Positions 13,108 through 24,574 of a DNA stretch of 64,000 nucleotides are shown here, piece by piece (positions within the stretch are counted from its first letter, which is position 1; each line of letters starts with the position of its first letter). Both the position numbers and the translations under genes were made by a program. The DNA comes from Dryas octopetala (lineage: Eukaryota > Streptophyta > Magnoliopsida > Rosales > Rosaceae): the NCBI GenBank assembly GCA_963921425.1, contig OY992832.1:9114001-9178000 (forward strand), in the 5' to 3' direction. The notes under the pieces were generated by a model, which was given only the letters and a program-made list of their open reading frames with translations, was not told where the DNA came from and did not search any database.

Positions 13108-13386
13108 GATTACACAACTTGGAGTGCCAACTCAATTGTTAAACAATTTAGTGGACCACCCAAAAATTTAAATTGTTAGAGAATGGGTCAAGTGGGTCAC
13201 CAATTAATGTGTATCAACTTACACTCTTCATCACATGTAGCCTCATGCTACACGGTGCATCTTCATCCTGTACCATGCAAATCTCTCTAGCAAGTAAGAT
13301 TGATACCATGTTAAATAATTACTAAAATTTAAAAGCTTAAACTGTTAAGAAATTAGTCAACAATATATTTCAAGCATACAATTACT
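13108..13386. other. Spacer between duplicated segments
   Basis: No gene seen. It separates the fold-back breakpoint of copy A from the start of copy B. Confidence 0.4.
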
Positions 13387-14813
13387 ATAAGTTTTAATCA
13401 CAAAGTCAAATGAAGAGGAAAAAATGGAAGAAGCAGAAAATTGAAGTGTACGATGTATAAATCTGGACCCTCCATTAAGTATATAACATAAAGTTGTCAG
13501 GTCACAATGGGTGGAGGTTCTGCGGCATTGAACTCTAAGTTCTTGATCCATATTTCTAGTCTAAATCAACCAGCATAATAGCATATAGGCTATATAGCGT
13601 AAAGAATAAGTGGAAAAATCATAAATTTTTGGGAAAAAAGTAAGAGAGACCAATTTTGTTTATTTGTCAAAAATGTTTTGACATATCAGATCCATCCAAT
13701 GGCCTTGTGATCTAGGCCATTTGGGTAGAATAAAGGACTTTTCATTAGCTTTCTCAATCTAATACCATTTTAAGACGGCTCTTTTTCTTAGTTTTATATA
13801 TTAAACTTTTGTTGTATGGTGCAAACTATAAAGCTTGTTCTCTAACAAATTTTGAAATGCCACTAGCATGCACTGATCTTTTTGTTGTTTGGTTCAAAAA
13901 TAAATATCTCTATAATGCAATGATAGTTTTAAAAAAATATACAAGTAAATTTTTATCATTGATTTTGAACGCAAGACCTTCTGCAATTAAAGTTCTTTTA
14001 TACTTGTTAGTGACACTGTATCCCTTGCAATTTAACAAATACATGGAGATTGAGATTTGGAGGTTTTAAAGGCAAAATCTCATGTAATTAAAGCTCTAAC
14101 ACTATATTCGGGCAACAAAAAAACTCTAACACCATATTAGACAACCGCTAAATTTCAATAAAATTCATGCTCTACCGAGATAAACAGAATTCATGCTCAT
14201 CATGCATTGGCTACACCATGTCACCAACCCACGATGTGTTACTACTTAATCATTAATGCTTGAAATGCCTTTTTTGCCAACTTTAGTCCCAAGTCCTATC
14301 ATTTCCATTGTTCATAATTCAGATAGAGACCTCAAAAGCCTAATTAAAGTCCTAACCTCCTTTCCTAGCAAAAAAAAAAGGTCCTAACCTCCTTTAAACT
14401 GTTCATTAACACATAATGTCGTCATTTGGCTTCACTAACCACACACTTGGCAACCCCACTTCACTTTCTTATCAAACAGAATGCAATTCCATGTCGCCAT
14501 TTTACCTTAAAACCTTTGCTTTTCCCAAATTCTCCAACTCATATATACAGTATGCAATGGACTTCTTCAAAACCCACTTCAAAGTTCAAACCCCACCTTC
14601 TCTGTCTGTGCCTCTCCAACTCTTTCACTCAAAACCATGAAAAAGCTCACTCCATCTTCTCACATTCTTGTTCTTGTTCTAGTTCTTGTCCCTGTCTTGG
14701 TTTCTGCAGAATGCACCTGCAGTACTGAAATCCAAGACCGTGACAAAGCCAAGGCTCTCAAATTCAAGCTAGTTGCAATAAGTTCAATCCTCATAGCTAG
14801 TGTTCTTGGTATC
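13387..14813 (+). repeat. Tandem segmental duplication, copy B (upstream region and 5' exon of ZIP copy 2)
   Basis: This matches 12034-13107 in the same order. It holds the putative promoter of ZIP copy 2 and about 300 bases (around 13940-14380) without counterpart in copy A. Confidence 0.72.
14541..14548 (+). promoter_or_regulatory. TATA-like element of ZIP copy 2
   Basis: ATATATAC lies 96 bases upstream of the start codon, in the block conserved with the TATA region of the broken copy. Confidence 0.45.
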
Positions 14814-16812
14814 TCTCTCCCAATGTTGGGTAAGAAAATCCCAACTCTACGTCCCGAAAACGATATCTTCTTCATGATCAAAGCCTTTGCTGCTGGTGTG
14901 ATTCTAGCAACTGGGTTCATCCATGTGTTGCCGGATGCATTCGAAAGCTTGACAAGCCCCTGCCTTAGCCAAAGGCCATGGGGGAATTTCCCATTCACCG
15001 GTTTCATTGCAATGCTTTCGGCTATAGGGACGATGATGATCGACACCTTTGCCACTAGTTATTATAGAAGATCACATTTCAATAAAGCACAGCCAGTGAA
15101 GGAAGATGAGGAGATGCATGGGATGCATGAGGGTCATGTGCATGTTCATACACATGCCACACATGGCCATGCCCATGGATCGGACTTGGTATTGGAGGAT
15201 TCGACGTCGGCTTTTGAGCTTGTCAGGCATCGAGTGATATCACAGGTAGAGTTGGTTTCCATTTTTAGTTTGTTTAGATTCAATTTTTTGCAGGTTCATT
15301 TTGTTTGGTAGGTGCAACTCTGTTTTTCCCCTGTTTCCTCTGTTTTCTGCTCTGCCATTCCTCTGTATATTATGTTCTATACTTGTAAATAGAAGCATAC
15401 AGGTGTTTGAAATTATTCCCATACAGGAAAAAACTTTAATGAGTTTTGAACTGAAACATCTTCTGGTGTAATTAAAGAAAACTTTTTCAACAAAAGTGTG
15501 TGATTATCATTAAAAGTCTTTTGTACCCTATAAAGAAAGACTTTGGATGCTCTACTTATATTTTATGTACTGGTATTGTTCTTTGATTAACTTAACTTCA
15601 TTGGTTATAGCCTATGGCCATGTGCTTAACTCTGATATGTAAATAGTAATAACGTAGATTCTTTACATGAATGTTTTACAGGTTCTGGAGCTGGGGATTG
15701 TGGTTCATTCAGTAGTAATTGGGATAGCTTTAGGTGCCTCTGAGAGTCCCAAGACAATCAAACCTCTTGTAGCAGCTTTGACTTTCCATCAATTTTTTGA
15801 AGGCATGGGCCTTGGTGGGTGCATCTCTCAGGTATATAACTGTTCCCTTATATGTGATATTCAAAAGTATGATACAAGAAAATGTAGAGATAAAATAAAT
15901 ATGGGAATTTACATCTTTCAAAGTGAAAGCATGCTTGTCCTTGGAAACATCTCATCTCTAATACTCCCATTATGTTATTACCAATCTGCATATAGGTGCA
16001 ATAATATGAGCTCTTAGTGCTCCAAAGGTCTTGTGATATAGTCACAAAGTATCTTATCACCTGTTCAAAGATCTTGCATATTCTTTGTAGGGTCCATTTG
16101 AATTCCAACAACATTGAAATGTCTTCACTTTATAGGCACGAATATGGATTAGGAACTGTTGCATGGTGGTGTAGGACACCTTTCACTGTTTAGGGTCTCC
16201 AGTCCCCACAAGTTTTTTGCTATAGCTCCCCTTAAGCTGACACTATGGTTCATTGTTGCATGTTGGCTTCAGCAGTACCCCTTTGGGAACAAATTGCAGT
16301 ATTATATCTGTAACACACACATTCATTGGGATTGAACCTTGTAATTCACTACCCTCCTACACTTTCTCATAAAGAGGGTGAATGTATCACTAATCCCAAA
16401 GATCATTGGGCAGTTTCCAAAACATTTTGGGTTGTGAGTTTAGGTTACTCCATTGTAATTTCTATTTTCATACAGTTTATGTGAGATGCTCCAACTGTTT
16501 TTGCAGGCCAAATTCAAGTCCAGGGCCATTGCAACTATGGTACTCTTCTTCTCCCTCACCACCCCAATTGGAATTGCTATTGGAATGGGAATATCAAACA
16601 TTTACAATGACAACAGCCCAACTGCTTTGATTGTGGAAGGGGTATTCAACTCTGCTTCAGCTGGGATCCTAATATACATGGCTCTGGTTGACCTTCTAGC
16701 AGCAGATTTTATGAACCCTAGAATGCAAGGCAACCTAAGGATCCAACTTGGGGCTTATCTTTCACTTATATTAGGCTCTGGCTGCATGTCTCTTTTGGCC
16801 AAATGGGCCTAA
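14637..16812 (+). CDS. ZIP family zinc/iron transporter, copy 2
   Basis: Three exons, 14637-15245, 15682-15831 and 16507-16812, encode 354 residues with the same intron phases as the copy at 8471. There is an N-terminal hydrophobic signal region (about 9-23), an ECTCS motif, and eight predicted membrane spans. The cytosolic loop between spans 3 and 4 is strongly His-enriched (about 161-180, [10 protein letters not shown] then [10 protein letters not shown]), with more His than copy 1. Span 4 has [10 protein letters not shown] and span 5 HQFFEGMG, the residues that bind metal in transit. It is expected to import Zn2+, Fe2+ or related divalent cations. The start codon chosen matches the relic copy and gives a signal-like N-terminus. 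The longer His loop suggests different metal sensing or turnover from copy 1; that is inference. Confidence 0.93.
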
Positions 16813-17167
16813 ATGCTTCAATGCAATTAGGACTAGATGACATAGGCATGCTTCTTTGTGCTTTGTTTTGTTGGCTTCTCTGTCTGCTCTTCTTTTGAAA
16901 TGTCTAGTGGAATTTGATAATCCCCAATATATCACCAGAGCAACCTAATTCTTCCACTCACAACAAAATTTTAGAAATATTGAATGAATATAGGAATCAT
17001 ATTCTAATCCATAACATGGGATACATGTCATAACTCAGTTTAAAAATGTTGAAAGTTACAAGTATTTTTGGTAGAGGTGTTTCGAAAACCAATTATCATT
17101 ATTATACTTTATATAACACCTTTTTTTTTTGTTGAATTATACAAGACTAATCAAACTACGTCATTAT
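16813..17167. other. Intergenic spacer after ZIP copy 2
   Basis: Holds the probable 3' UTR and AT-rich spacer up to the LTR-like element. No gene seen. Confidence 0.45.
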
Positions 17168-17572
17168 TGTAACGACCCGACCCAAATTTTTACTGGAAAT
17201 TTAAATTTTTATTTGACTATGGTTTTAAGAGGTTTTTAAAAGATGTTGAATTGTATTATAAAGATTTTAGGATTTATTTGGAAAATAAAAAGGGTTTGGA
17301 TTTAAAATTTTTATTTTATTTTTGTTTGGGCTTGACCCAAAGTTGACTTTTAAAATAAATAAGCTTTTGATTTTGACTTTGGGTCCGTTAGATAGGTTTC
17401 GATCCCACGATTTCATAGACACGTAGCATGCTTCTATCCGAGTTACGGTTTGGAAGATACGGACATGTGAAGTTAGAGGCAATTTTGTAAATTTATAAAA
17501 GTGGGATTTTAAATAACTAAAAATCAGAAAAAATTTTATGATTTCTTTCTCTCTCTAGAACTTTCTACCACA

Positions 17573-17613
<41 letters not shown>

Positions 17614-20077
17614 CCTTTATTTCCCTCTCACCCGCACACTCTCTCTCCCTGTTTTCTCCTCCCCCGCAACCCGCCCCTGCACATCAACCAACGTCCACCA
17701 CTCTCGTCGCCGACCACCACCAGCCGACCTAGCCTCACCGGCGTGTCCCCACCGCACCGACCACCATCTCCCAATCACCCCCTTGCAGCCCAGCCTCACA
17801 CGCGAGCGAACAAGCAAAAAAAAATCCTCAGCCGCCGCTCTTCTCTTCGCCCAGCCATCTCCAGCCAACTGAGGTCACCAGCGTGCCCCCCAACGCCGGC
17901 CAGCTCGCCAGCTCCTCCTCCAGTTAGCCCAGCCCCCCTTGCGCGTCGGTGCTGCTCGAAAAGGCCACACAGGGCCGTCGACTTTTCCCTCCATTTTCAG
18001 TCAAATTTCACCTCAAATCTTCGAGATTCTTGGTGGGTTTTTCTACTCTAGGTACGAGCTTTTTTTCCTATATTTTTGGTAGAGTAATTTTTGAAGAAAT
18101 CTGAAACTTGGAATTTGATTTAGGAATCCATTTCGGGTCCCCTTGAATTCCGGATTTTGGGATGTTTCTTGATGTTTGTTTGGATAATTACACCCTATGA
18201 AACTTCTATGATTATTTAGAATTGAAAATTTTGTGTGGGTTTAAGAAAAAAGGGTATTTTTAACTAAATTGATTTTGGAGCCGCCGCTTTGGGCGGCACC
18301 CATGGTGACCTCGACCCCCACAGTCACCTTTTGGATGTAAGTTTATCTTAGAGCCCATTTTTAGATTGGTTGTTGGTCTTGGTTATGTTGGAAGAGATTG
18401 GTGGAACCAAAGGTATTTCGAATTGTAATTAGAAACCTTGCCAATACCGAACTTATTCTCGGACAAGTTTCTTTTTAAGTTTGGGATTTGTTTTGGATCT
18501 TTGGGTGAACTTAGGTTGAACCGGGAAACCTTAGGGGCGGTTGTGGAAGTGTTATTGGTCAATTCATGTAGATCGTAAACCAATCGCGTAGGAACGAAGT
18601 CGAGTGGGACGTTAGACTCCACACACACTCTTTTTAAATGTCGTAGAACCGAGGCTAATCTATGGTTGTATTGTTTTATTCTATAGGCGAGACGATCGTG
18701 GCTCGAGACGACCCGGAGGAGGATCGAAGTTAGGATTCTCACTGTGAGTGGACCTTACTTCCTTAAACTGATTTATGAAATTCGCATTTTTATCTTGGTT
18801 AATTGAATTTGCTTTAGTAATAACAAATGTGTTCATGAATAAGTTTTTTTTAAAACATATATTTACATGTTCATTTTAGTGAGTTGTTGGGCTTTGGGAA
18901 AGGAAATTTGGTTTCTCATACAAAGTTCATTTAATATTTCAGTTTTGCCGAAAAGTATTATTTTGATCTCTGTATATTGAATTTGATTCGAATTTCGTAT
19001 GTTGGCTTATGGATTTAAAGCTTCTTTTGGAAAAGTACCTTGATATTTATTCTTGGTGGAAAAAGAATTTATTGTTTTGGGTTATGGAAAAATGGTTTTC
19101 AAACCACCCTTGCAGTACCCTCCAGGTTATCAGATACATAGGTCTTTGGGACCCATCACGGCACACATATAGGCTTTGGGCTGTGTGTCGGGATGCTTCG
19201 CCCTTTGGGGGCTGCTCTGCGTGCACGTATGACCAGGATTGCTTGCACGTGCTGATTTTATTCACACGTGTGTATGGCCAGGATATTGCCTGCCTGTGCG
19301 ATGCAGGAATTCCGCATAGGTGTATGGCCAGGATTATTCAGGGTATATAGCATGGTGAGAAATGAAATCGGTATTTTCAAGGGTTTAAGTATGGATTTTA
19401 AATGAGAAATACCTTTCGAGTTTTATAGTGATTTCGATCTTTATTATTTTTATGACTTTGTTAATTTAGATGGTTGACCATTGAGAAATGTATCTTGATT
19501 TGTCTTTTATGTGAATTCCAATAGTTTATAACATTCTTAAAGTTTGGAAATGATTTTAAAACTGGGGGATTTCAAAGAGTGACGTGAGGTTTTTGAACTA
19601 CACGTGGTTTTGAAGGAATTTCTGAAAAAGAAATTTACTTTTGTTTTTGTTTCCATAAATTTGTCCACTCACTGAGCCTATCTCACCTTTTTGTTGTTTT
19701 GTCTTAAATTGTCCCCCAGGTAATAGCTTTGGTGGAGGTCGAGCCAAACACGTCGAGGCAGTTACATCCATCTCCCTAGTCGGACCCTATAGGTGCCATT
19801 CAATTTTTGTAGAAATTCCTTATAATAGAATAGAAGCTCTGATAACTACTTTACAATTTTAAGTTGGATTTCTGTGAAATTGTTGGGTCTGAGACCCTAT
19901 TTTGGTTGTGGTAGAGGTGGTTGCTGTTTAGAAGTGTTTTTTCACAGGTTTTGAAATTCTGGGTTAGTCCATTTTCAGGGGAGGTTTTGCCGAAATTTTG
20001 GTAGGATTTTCCTTGAATTTGGATTCCCGCAAGACCTCTCCGGGTTTCAGGGTGGAAATCCGGGGGCGGTCCTGTCA
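17168..20077 (+). mobile_element. Probable solo LTR of a retrotransposon (fossil)
   Basis: The segment begins TGTAACGACCCGACCC, a start I associate with long plant LTRs (probably Ty3/gypsy type), and ends GGGGGCGGTCCTGTCA, giving TG...CA termini. The five bases on each side (ATTAT and ATGAT) agree at four of five positions, consistent with a target-site duplication. The length is about 2.9 kb. It includes a CT-repeat and GC-rich tract (17560-17960). No second LTR and no gag-pol region lie beside it, so it appears to be a solo LTR, a decayed remnant. Orientation and family are inferred. Confidence 0.55.
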
Positions 20078-20610
20078 ATGATGTTGATGTGATATGAGTT
20101 ATATGACTAATTATTTTAAAAATATTTATTTTAGTTTTATATTAAAATTCAAAATAATCTTAAAAAAAATAAAAATAATCAATATATACACAATGATACC
20201 TCATTACAAAACACCCAAACAAAGATTTGAAAGTCCATTGTCTTAATGCATTAATCATATTTTCAAATGAGATGTTGTGAGATTTGGAATGAAATTTAGG
20301 GTTTAGAAGTGAGGGAATTGGTTTGAACGAAGAAGGTGATGAGATGACAAGGGTTTAGAAAGAAATTGAAGAAAATGGAGAAAAAATGGAATCGCCACTT
20401 TGGAAAAGGGAGAATATGAAATTAGTTTGAATGTATAATATAGGTGGTGAGTTATTAATATCATAGTCTAAATATAAGATTGTCGTCAACTCATATTACA
20501 CGTAGATTAGTTACACACGTAGACCACGTGTTAGTTTTTCGTTTGATAGAGTGAAATGAGATTACCATTACACACATAAGTACATAACAATGTTAGCAAG
20601 AAATTGAAAA
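20078..20610. other. Intergenic spacer
   Basis: AT-rich, no gene seen. It ends with AAATTGAAAA at 20601-20610, the left copy of the target-site duplication of the next element. Confidence 0.5.
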
Positions 20611-21192
20611 AGGGGGGCCGGGGCCGCCGGGGGGGGGGGACTATTCAGAATTTCAGACTACCCAAAACCACTTAGTTGACTACCCCCTTAATTTTTTGCC
20701 CATTTTTTCTTATTTTGCCCCTACATTAAAAAAAACTCATTTCCAATTTTGGCCGGCCACCCCTCCCCACCGCCGGCGCAACCCCACCCCTCCCTTTCGT
20801 CGGTCGACCCCACCCCTCTCTATCGCTAGTGCGACCCACCTACCCCTCCCCTTCCCTTCGCCCGATCTCCCTTCTATCTCTCTCTCTTCCCTCTTTCTGC
20901 CTCCCTCCCTCACCGAACCACAATGGGTGGTCAGCGCGACCTCATATACCTCCAGATTGGGGGTCGCGCCGGCCACCCATGGTGGTCTGGTGAGGGAGGG
21001 AGGTAGAGAGAGGGAAGAAAGAGAGAGAAGGGAGATCGGGCGAAGGGGAGGGGTGGGGTCGCGCTGGTGGTGGGGATGGGTGGCCAGTCAAAATTGGCAA
21101 AATGTGTTTTTTTTTAATATATGGGCAAAATAGGCAAAAAAATGAGAGGGTGGCCAACTCAATAGTGGGTAGTCTAAATACACCCCCCCCCC
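20611..21192. mobile_element. GC-rich fold-back MITE with 10-bp target-site duplication
   Basis: Nearly the whole element is two inverted arms. The left arm runs from the G-run through CTATTCAGA, GCCCATTTT, TTGGCCGGCCACCC and a CT-rich core; the right arm repeats these in reverse complement and ends in a C-run. AAATTGAAAA flanks both sides (20601-20610 and 21193-21202), a 9-10 bp duplication typical of Mutator-like elements. Open frames inside come from low-complexity arms and are not genes. A relative lies at 30281. Confidence 0.8.
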
Positions 21193-21394
21193 AAATTGAA
21201 AATGAAGTTGCTTTGGATCTGATCATTTTGTTTGGTATCCCAGAACCAGAAGCAAAAGAGCAGCAAGACTCTTATTTTGAAGTTTAGCTTCTGATTTCTA
21301 AACTCCAGCACCCCAAAAAAAAAGAAGAGTTTTACTTCTGAATTCTTTGAAACCCTGTTCGGAGAATCAGAGCTGAGCTATTTCTTCTCGCATA

Positions 21395-21505
21395 GAATAT
21401 GCAATTTCTGAATGCGGAGGAAGGGATTGGACTGTAGAACAGACAAGCTAACATTGGCAAGTCCCTAGCAGTGACTCAATCTCCCGATCCAACACTCTCG
21501 CTTGG
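21395..21505 (+). other. Probable 5' UTR exon of the VMA21-like gene
   Basis: The sequence ends in a good donor (GTATGT at 21506), and an acceptor (TTTTCTGTAG) ends at 22295, 14 bases before the VMA21-like start codon. The start of the exon is not defined. This is inferred from splice signals only. Confidence 0.4.
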
Positions 21506-22308
21506 GTATGTATGCTCTTTCTCAGTCCATTCTTTACTCGCTTGAGCATGCGCCCAAGTGTTTGATTAATTGTCTGTGTGAGTTTTGGTCATTCTGGGTC
21601 ACTTCAATATTATGTCCCCATGTTCCCAAACAATATGATTTTGAAATTTAGTGTCTTTCTTCATCGTGATTGTTTGTTAATTGGTTGCATTTGAAAAGTT
21701 TTGGTCTTTATTTGAATTGCTTTCAAGTGGAACATCATATCCCAGTAAAAACGTAGTAGTTTATACTTCTCTTAAGCATTTGCATAGAATTATCGTAAAG
21801 AGACATATTCTTCTGAATTTTTCTTTTCACTCATGTACACAATTGTTATGATACATCTTTTCTTTTTCTTTTATGGGTGTTTGATATAATTATGGGTTCC
21901 AAGTTTGAATGAATGAATACCTTATGATCATTAATAGTAATAATTGTTACTTTATCATGTTTAGGTACACATATAGGAACTGATTTTGAGTTATATTGAC
22001 TTTAAAGAAGTTCGTGTGCCTATGCCTAAATGCTAGAAATGAACTATGTTTATAGCTGTTAGTTGTATCACTAATTGAACCTCAAGGCAGAGGCCCAGTG
22101 AATGTTATACAAGACTAATTGATATTCTTTCATTGCAAAACGTTATTCGTATTCATCAGTTCCTTTTGTAAACATTTAGAAGTCCATTGAGCCCTTGACT
22201 ATGAAATGACTCTCTCTCTCATGTTTGTTTACGGCCCTAATATTCCTTATTTGGTTTTCTATTGATATTGATTCATTTATCTATTTTTTCTGTAGGTTGG
22301 AGGTAACA

Positions 22309-23815
22309 ATGGCAGGAGTAATGAAAAAGTTCATTACTGCATCGTTGTTTATGTGGGTAACTCCCATTGCAATATTATATGGGTTTAACAATAATTTGCT
22401 TCCTGGTAAGACTATTGTGTCAAATACTGTTGCTTTTTCTTATCTTTATTTGTCATATCTAATTGGTTGTCGGAAAACTAGTAGTGCATCTTATTTTGAA
22501 GTCCCTCACATTAACAAAGACTTGCACTACTTATGCTGGGTTTGCCTTCTTAATGCTTTATTACAAGAATTTTATCTACTTAAATTCTCTTTATAGTAAT
22601 TTTAGCCGCTTACTTTACTTTTCTAAACAAACATACCATTTCTAGTTTTGCATTCTGAATTTATGTCTTGACCTCCATTTAGTTCCTGCAGCACCTTAGA
22701 GTTTGGCCATGTCACATTAAGTTTTGTGATAATTGGAATTTTTTATCTCAATCAAGTCTTTTGAATCTTGCATCTTGCTTGCAACTAATGTTACCTCTAA
22801 TTTTTATCTCATGAGGAAAGTTATGATTATTACAATCTTTATTGTTTCTGTTAATCACATAATAATATTCATACAGTGAATGTGCGGTTTAAAAAATGAA
22901 GATCATATTCTGTCACCAAGTCCATCAAGTATAACTGATGCCAACTGTGGCATACTGGCATAGGATAGAATTGATGTTTTGGGCTTTGCTTTTGAAAAGA
23001 AATTTGATTTCAGGATTTTAAATACTGGGCGAGAGGCTTTAACAGGATTGCAAAAGATCGATTTAATTGCTCAATGATTTCAGGAAATTGAAATTTTATT
23101 GTCCAGCTAACTGAGTAAACCGCTAGGATGTACTGGTAGCAGCTATTTAAGGACTTTAGGGTTTAGATCCCTGCTGGTATGGATGGATTGAGCATATAAA
23201 GTAGGAGTTTCTGTTATGATCGAAGGAAAATAAGGGCTAGTTAGGAAAACAGGAGTGCAGAAAATCAAATAGAAGGAGAAGATAAATCTAGGCACTATGC
23301 CCTGATTCCCATGTGAATCACATGTAGGGCTGTATTGCATCACAGATTCTCTAAGAAAGCTTCACAACTTCAGAAGACATTCTCTGAAACTTATTCTTAA
23401 TTAAACTAAAAGAGTCCTTCCATATATATATATATATGTATATCTGTGCGTAGAAGATCACTTTATCGTATCAATTTTCTTTTGTGATAATTTGATTAGC
23501 TTTTCTGCTAAGATTTGGAAAGGGGGTTATTAATTGTTTTTCTATAAAGTTGCTTGCCTATTATTTGATCAAGGGTGTTATACATTTGAAATAGGTTCAA
23601 GCGACATGTCCCCCTATTCTCTCACATTGTTGAGTGGATTTCTTGCTGTTATATCGGTCAACATAGTTATCGCATTTTATATATACTTGGCGATGAAGGA
23701 ACCTTTGGATAAACATGAGCCTGATCCTGCATTTCTTTCCGAGGCCAAAGCTAGCGTAAGCCAGTATACAGGAGCTGCTGATAGTTCTTCCCAATCCTCC
23801 AAGAAAGAAGAGTAA
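22309..23815 (+). CDS. VMA21-like V-ATPase assembly integral membrane protein
   Basis: Two exons, 22309-22405 and 23595-23815, encode 105 residues. Two hydrophobic spans are visible: about 8-27 (FITASLFMWVTPIAILYGF) and a second after the intron (LSGFLAVISVNIVIAFYIYL). The PLDKHEPDP block after span 2 is typical of plant VMA21-like proteins. The protein ends KKEE, a dilysine signal of the KKXX type that returns membrane proteins to the endoplasmic reticulum, as yeast Vma21 does. Its role is to help assemble the V0 sector of the vacuolar H+-ATPase in the ER. Length matches the family. The intron is about 1.2 kb. The start is the first in-frame ATG after the leader-intron acceptor. Confidence 0.9.
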
Positions 23816-24574
23816 AATGTGCTGCTCAGCACCATTTCCACAGTTGGAAGAAAGAGAACTGAATTTTGGACAGCACGCTGCGGATTAGATTATCGATTAA
23901 GAATCCATTAGATAAATGTATGTTGGTTTTCATTTTCTGTCATCTGCTACTGAACCTGAGAGATGATGTTGATATCACAAGCTTGTAGAAGTGAATTACT
24001 TGCTATTCTAGATGTTATTTTTCACCCTTTGTTGTCCAATTAAATGCTAGTGCCGGAGGGAAACTGTTGCAACTTCTCAATCGATGAACCTGTTTGTGTA
24101 AGCTTAAAACCTATTGGAAGCATCACAGTGATTGAAAGTTCGTGCACCTAGAAGATAAAAAAGTTTAACTGATGTGGCAAAACCTAACTAGAGGTGCTTT
24201 AATGGGACCCAATGTTTCACAACTTGACAAGATTGGGCCGGTTACGGAGTTGGGTTTCAACCCGGGCCCACTCAACCGATTTCAAACCCTAATTGCAAAT
24301 CTAGCGGGTAAGTTTAGGAAGCCCCCGCCCCACTTACCACTTCAACTGCCGGTAAAAAAACAAAAAACAAAAAATATAAATACAAATAATAAAAGAAAAC
24401 AAACCTCAGAGGCTTTGAGGCTCAGATCACAGAAGAAGAGAAACCCTCAAAAGCCCAAATACCAAAAGCTGAAGAAGCTCACAGACACGTTGAGAGAGAG
24501 AGAAGGAGACAACAACGAGAACGTAAAGAAGAAGAAGACCCGCAGAAGGAGGACAAAGGGGAAAGAAAGGCAAA
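23816..24574 (+). other. 3' region of VMA21-like gene and 5' region of SUF4
   Basis: No extra gene seen. A long open frame here (24172-24630) is purine-rich leader sequence. GA-rich repeats at 24430-24570 lie in the probable SUF4 5' UTR. Confidence 0.5.
24375..24382 (+). promoter_or_regulatory. Candidate TATA box of SUF4
   Basis: TATAAATA lies 200 bases upstream of the SUF4 start codon, at a plausible distance given the purine-rich leader that follows. Confidence 0.4.

Noticed and set aside
17617-18051. Open frames of 83-102 codons in the GC-rich part of the LTR-like segment
   Set aside because: CT-repeat driven low-complexity peptides with no family resemblance; part of a non-coding fossil.
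20696-21226. Several open frames of 80-145 codons on both strands
   Set aside because: They are translations of the GC- and CT-rich arms of the fold-back element, rich in Pro, Arg and Gly, with mirror copies from the inverted arm.
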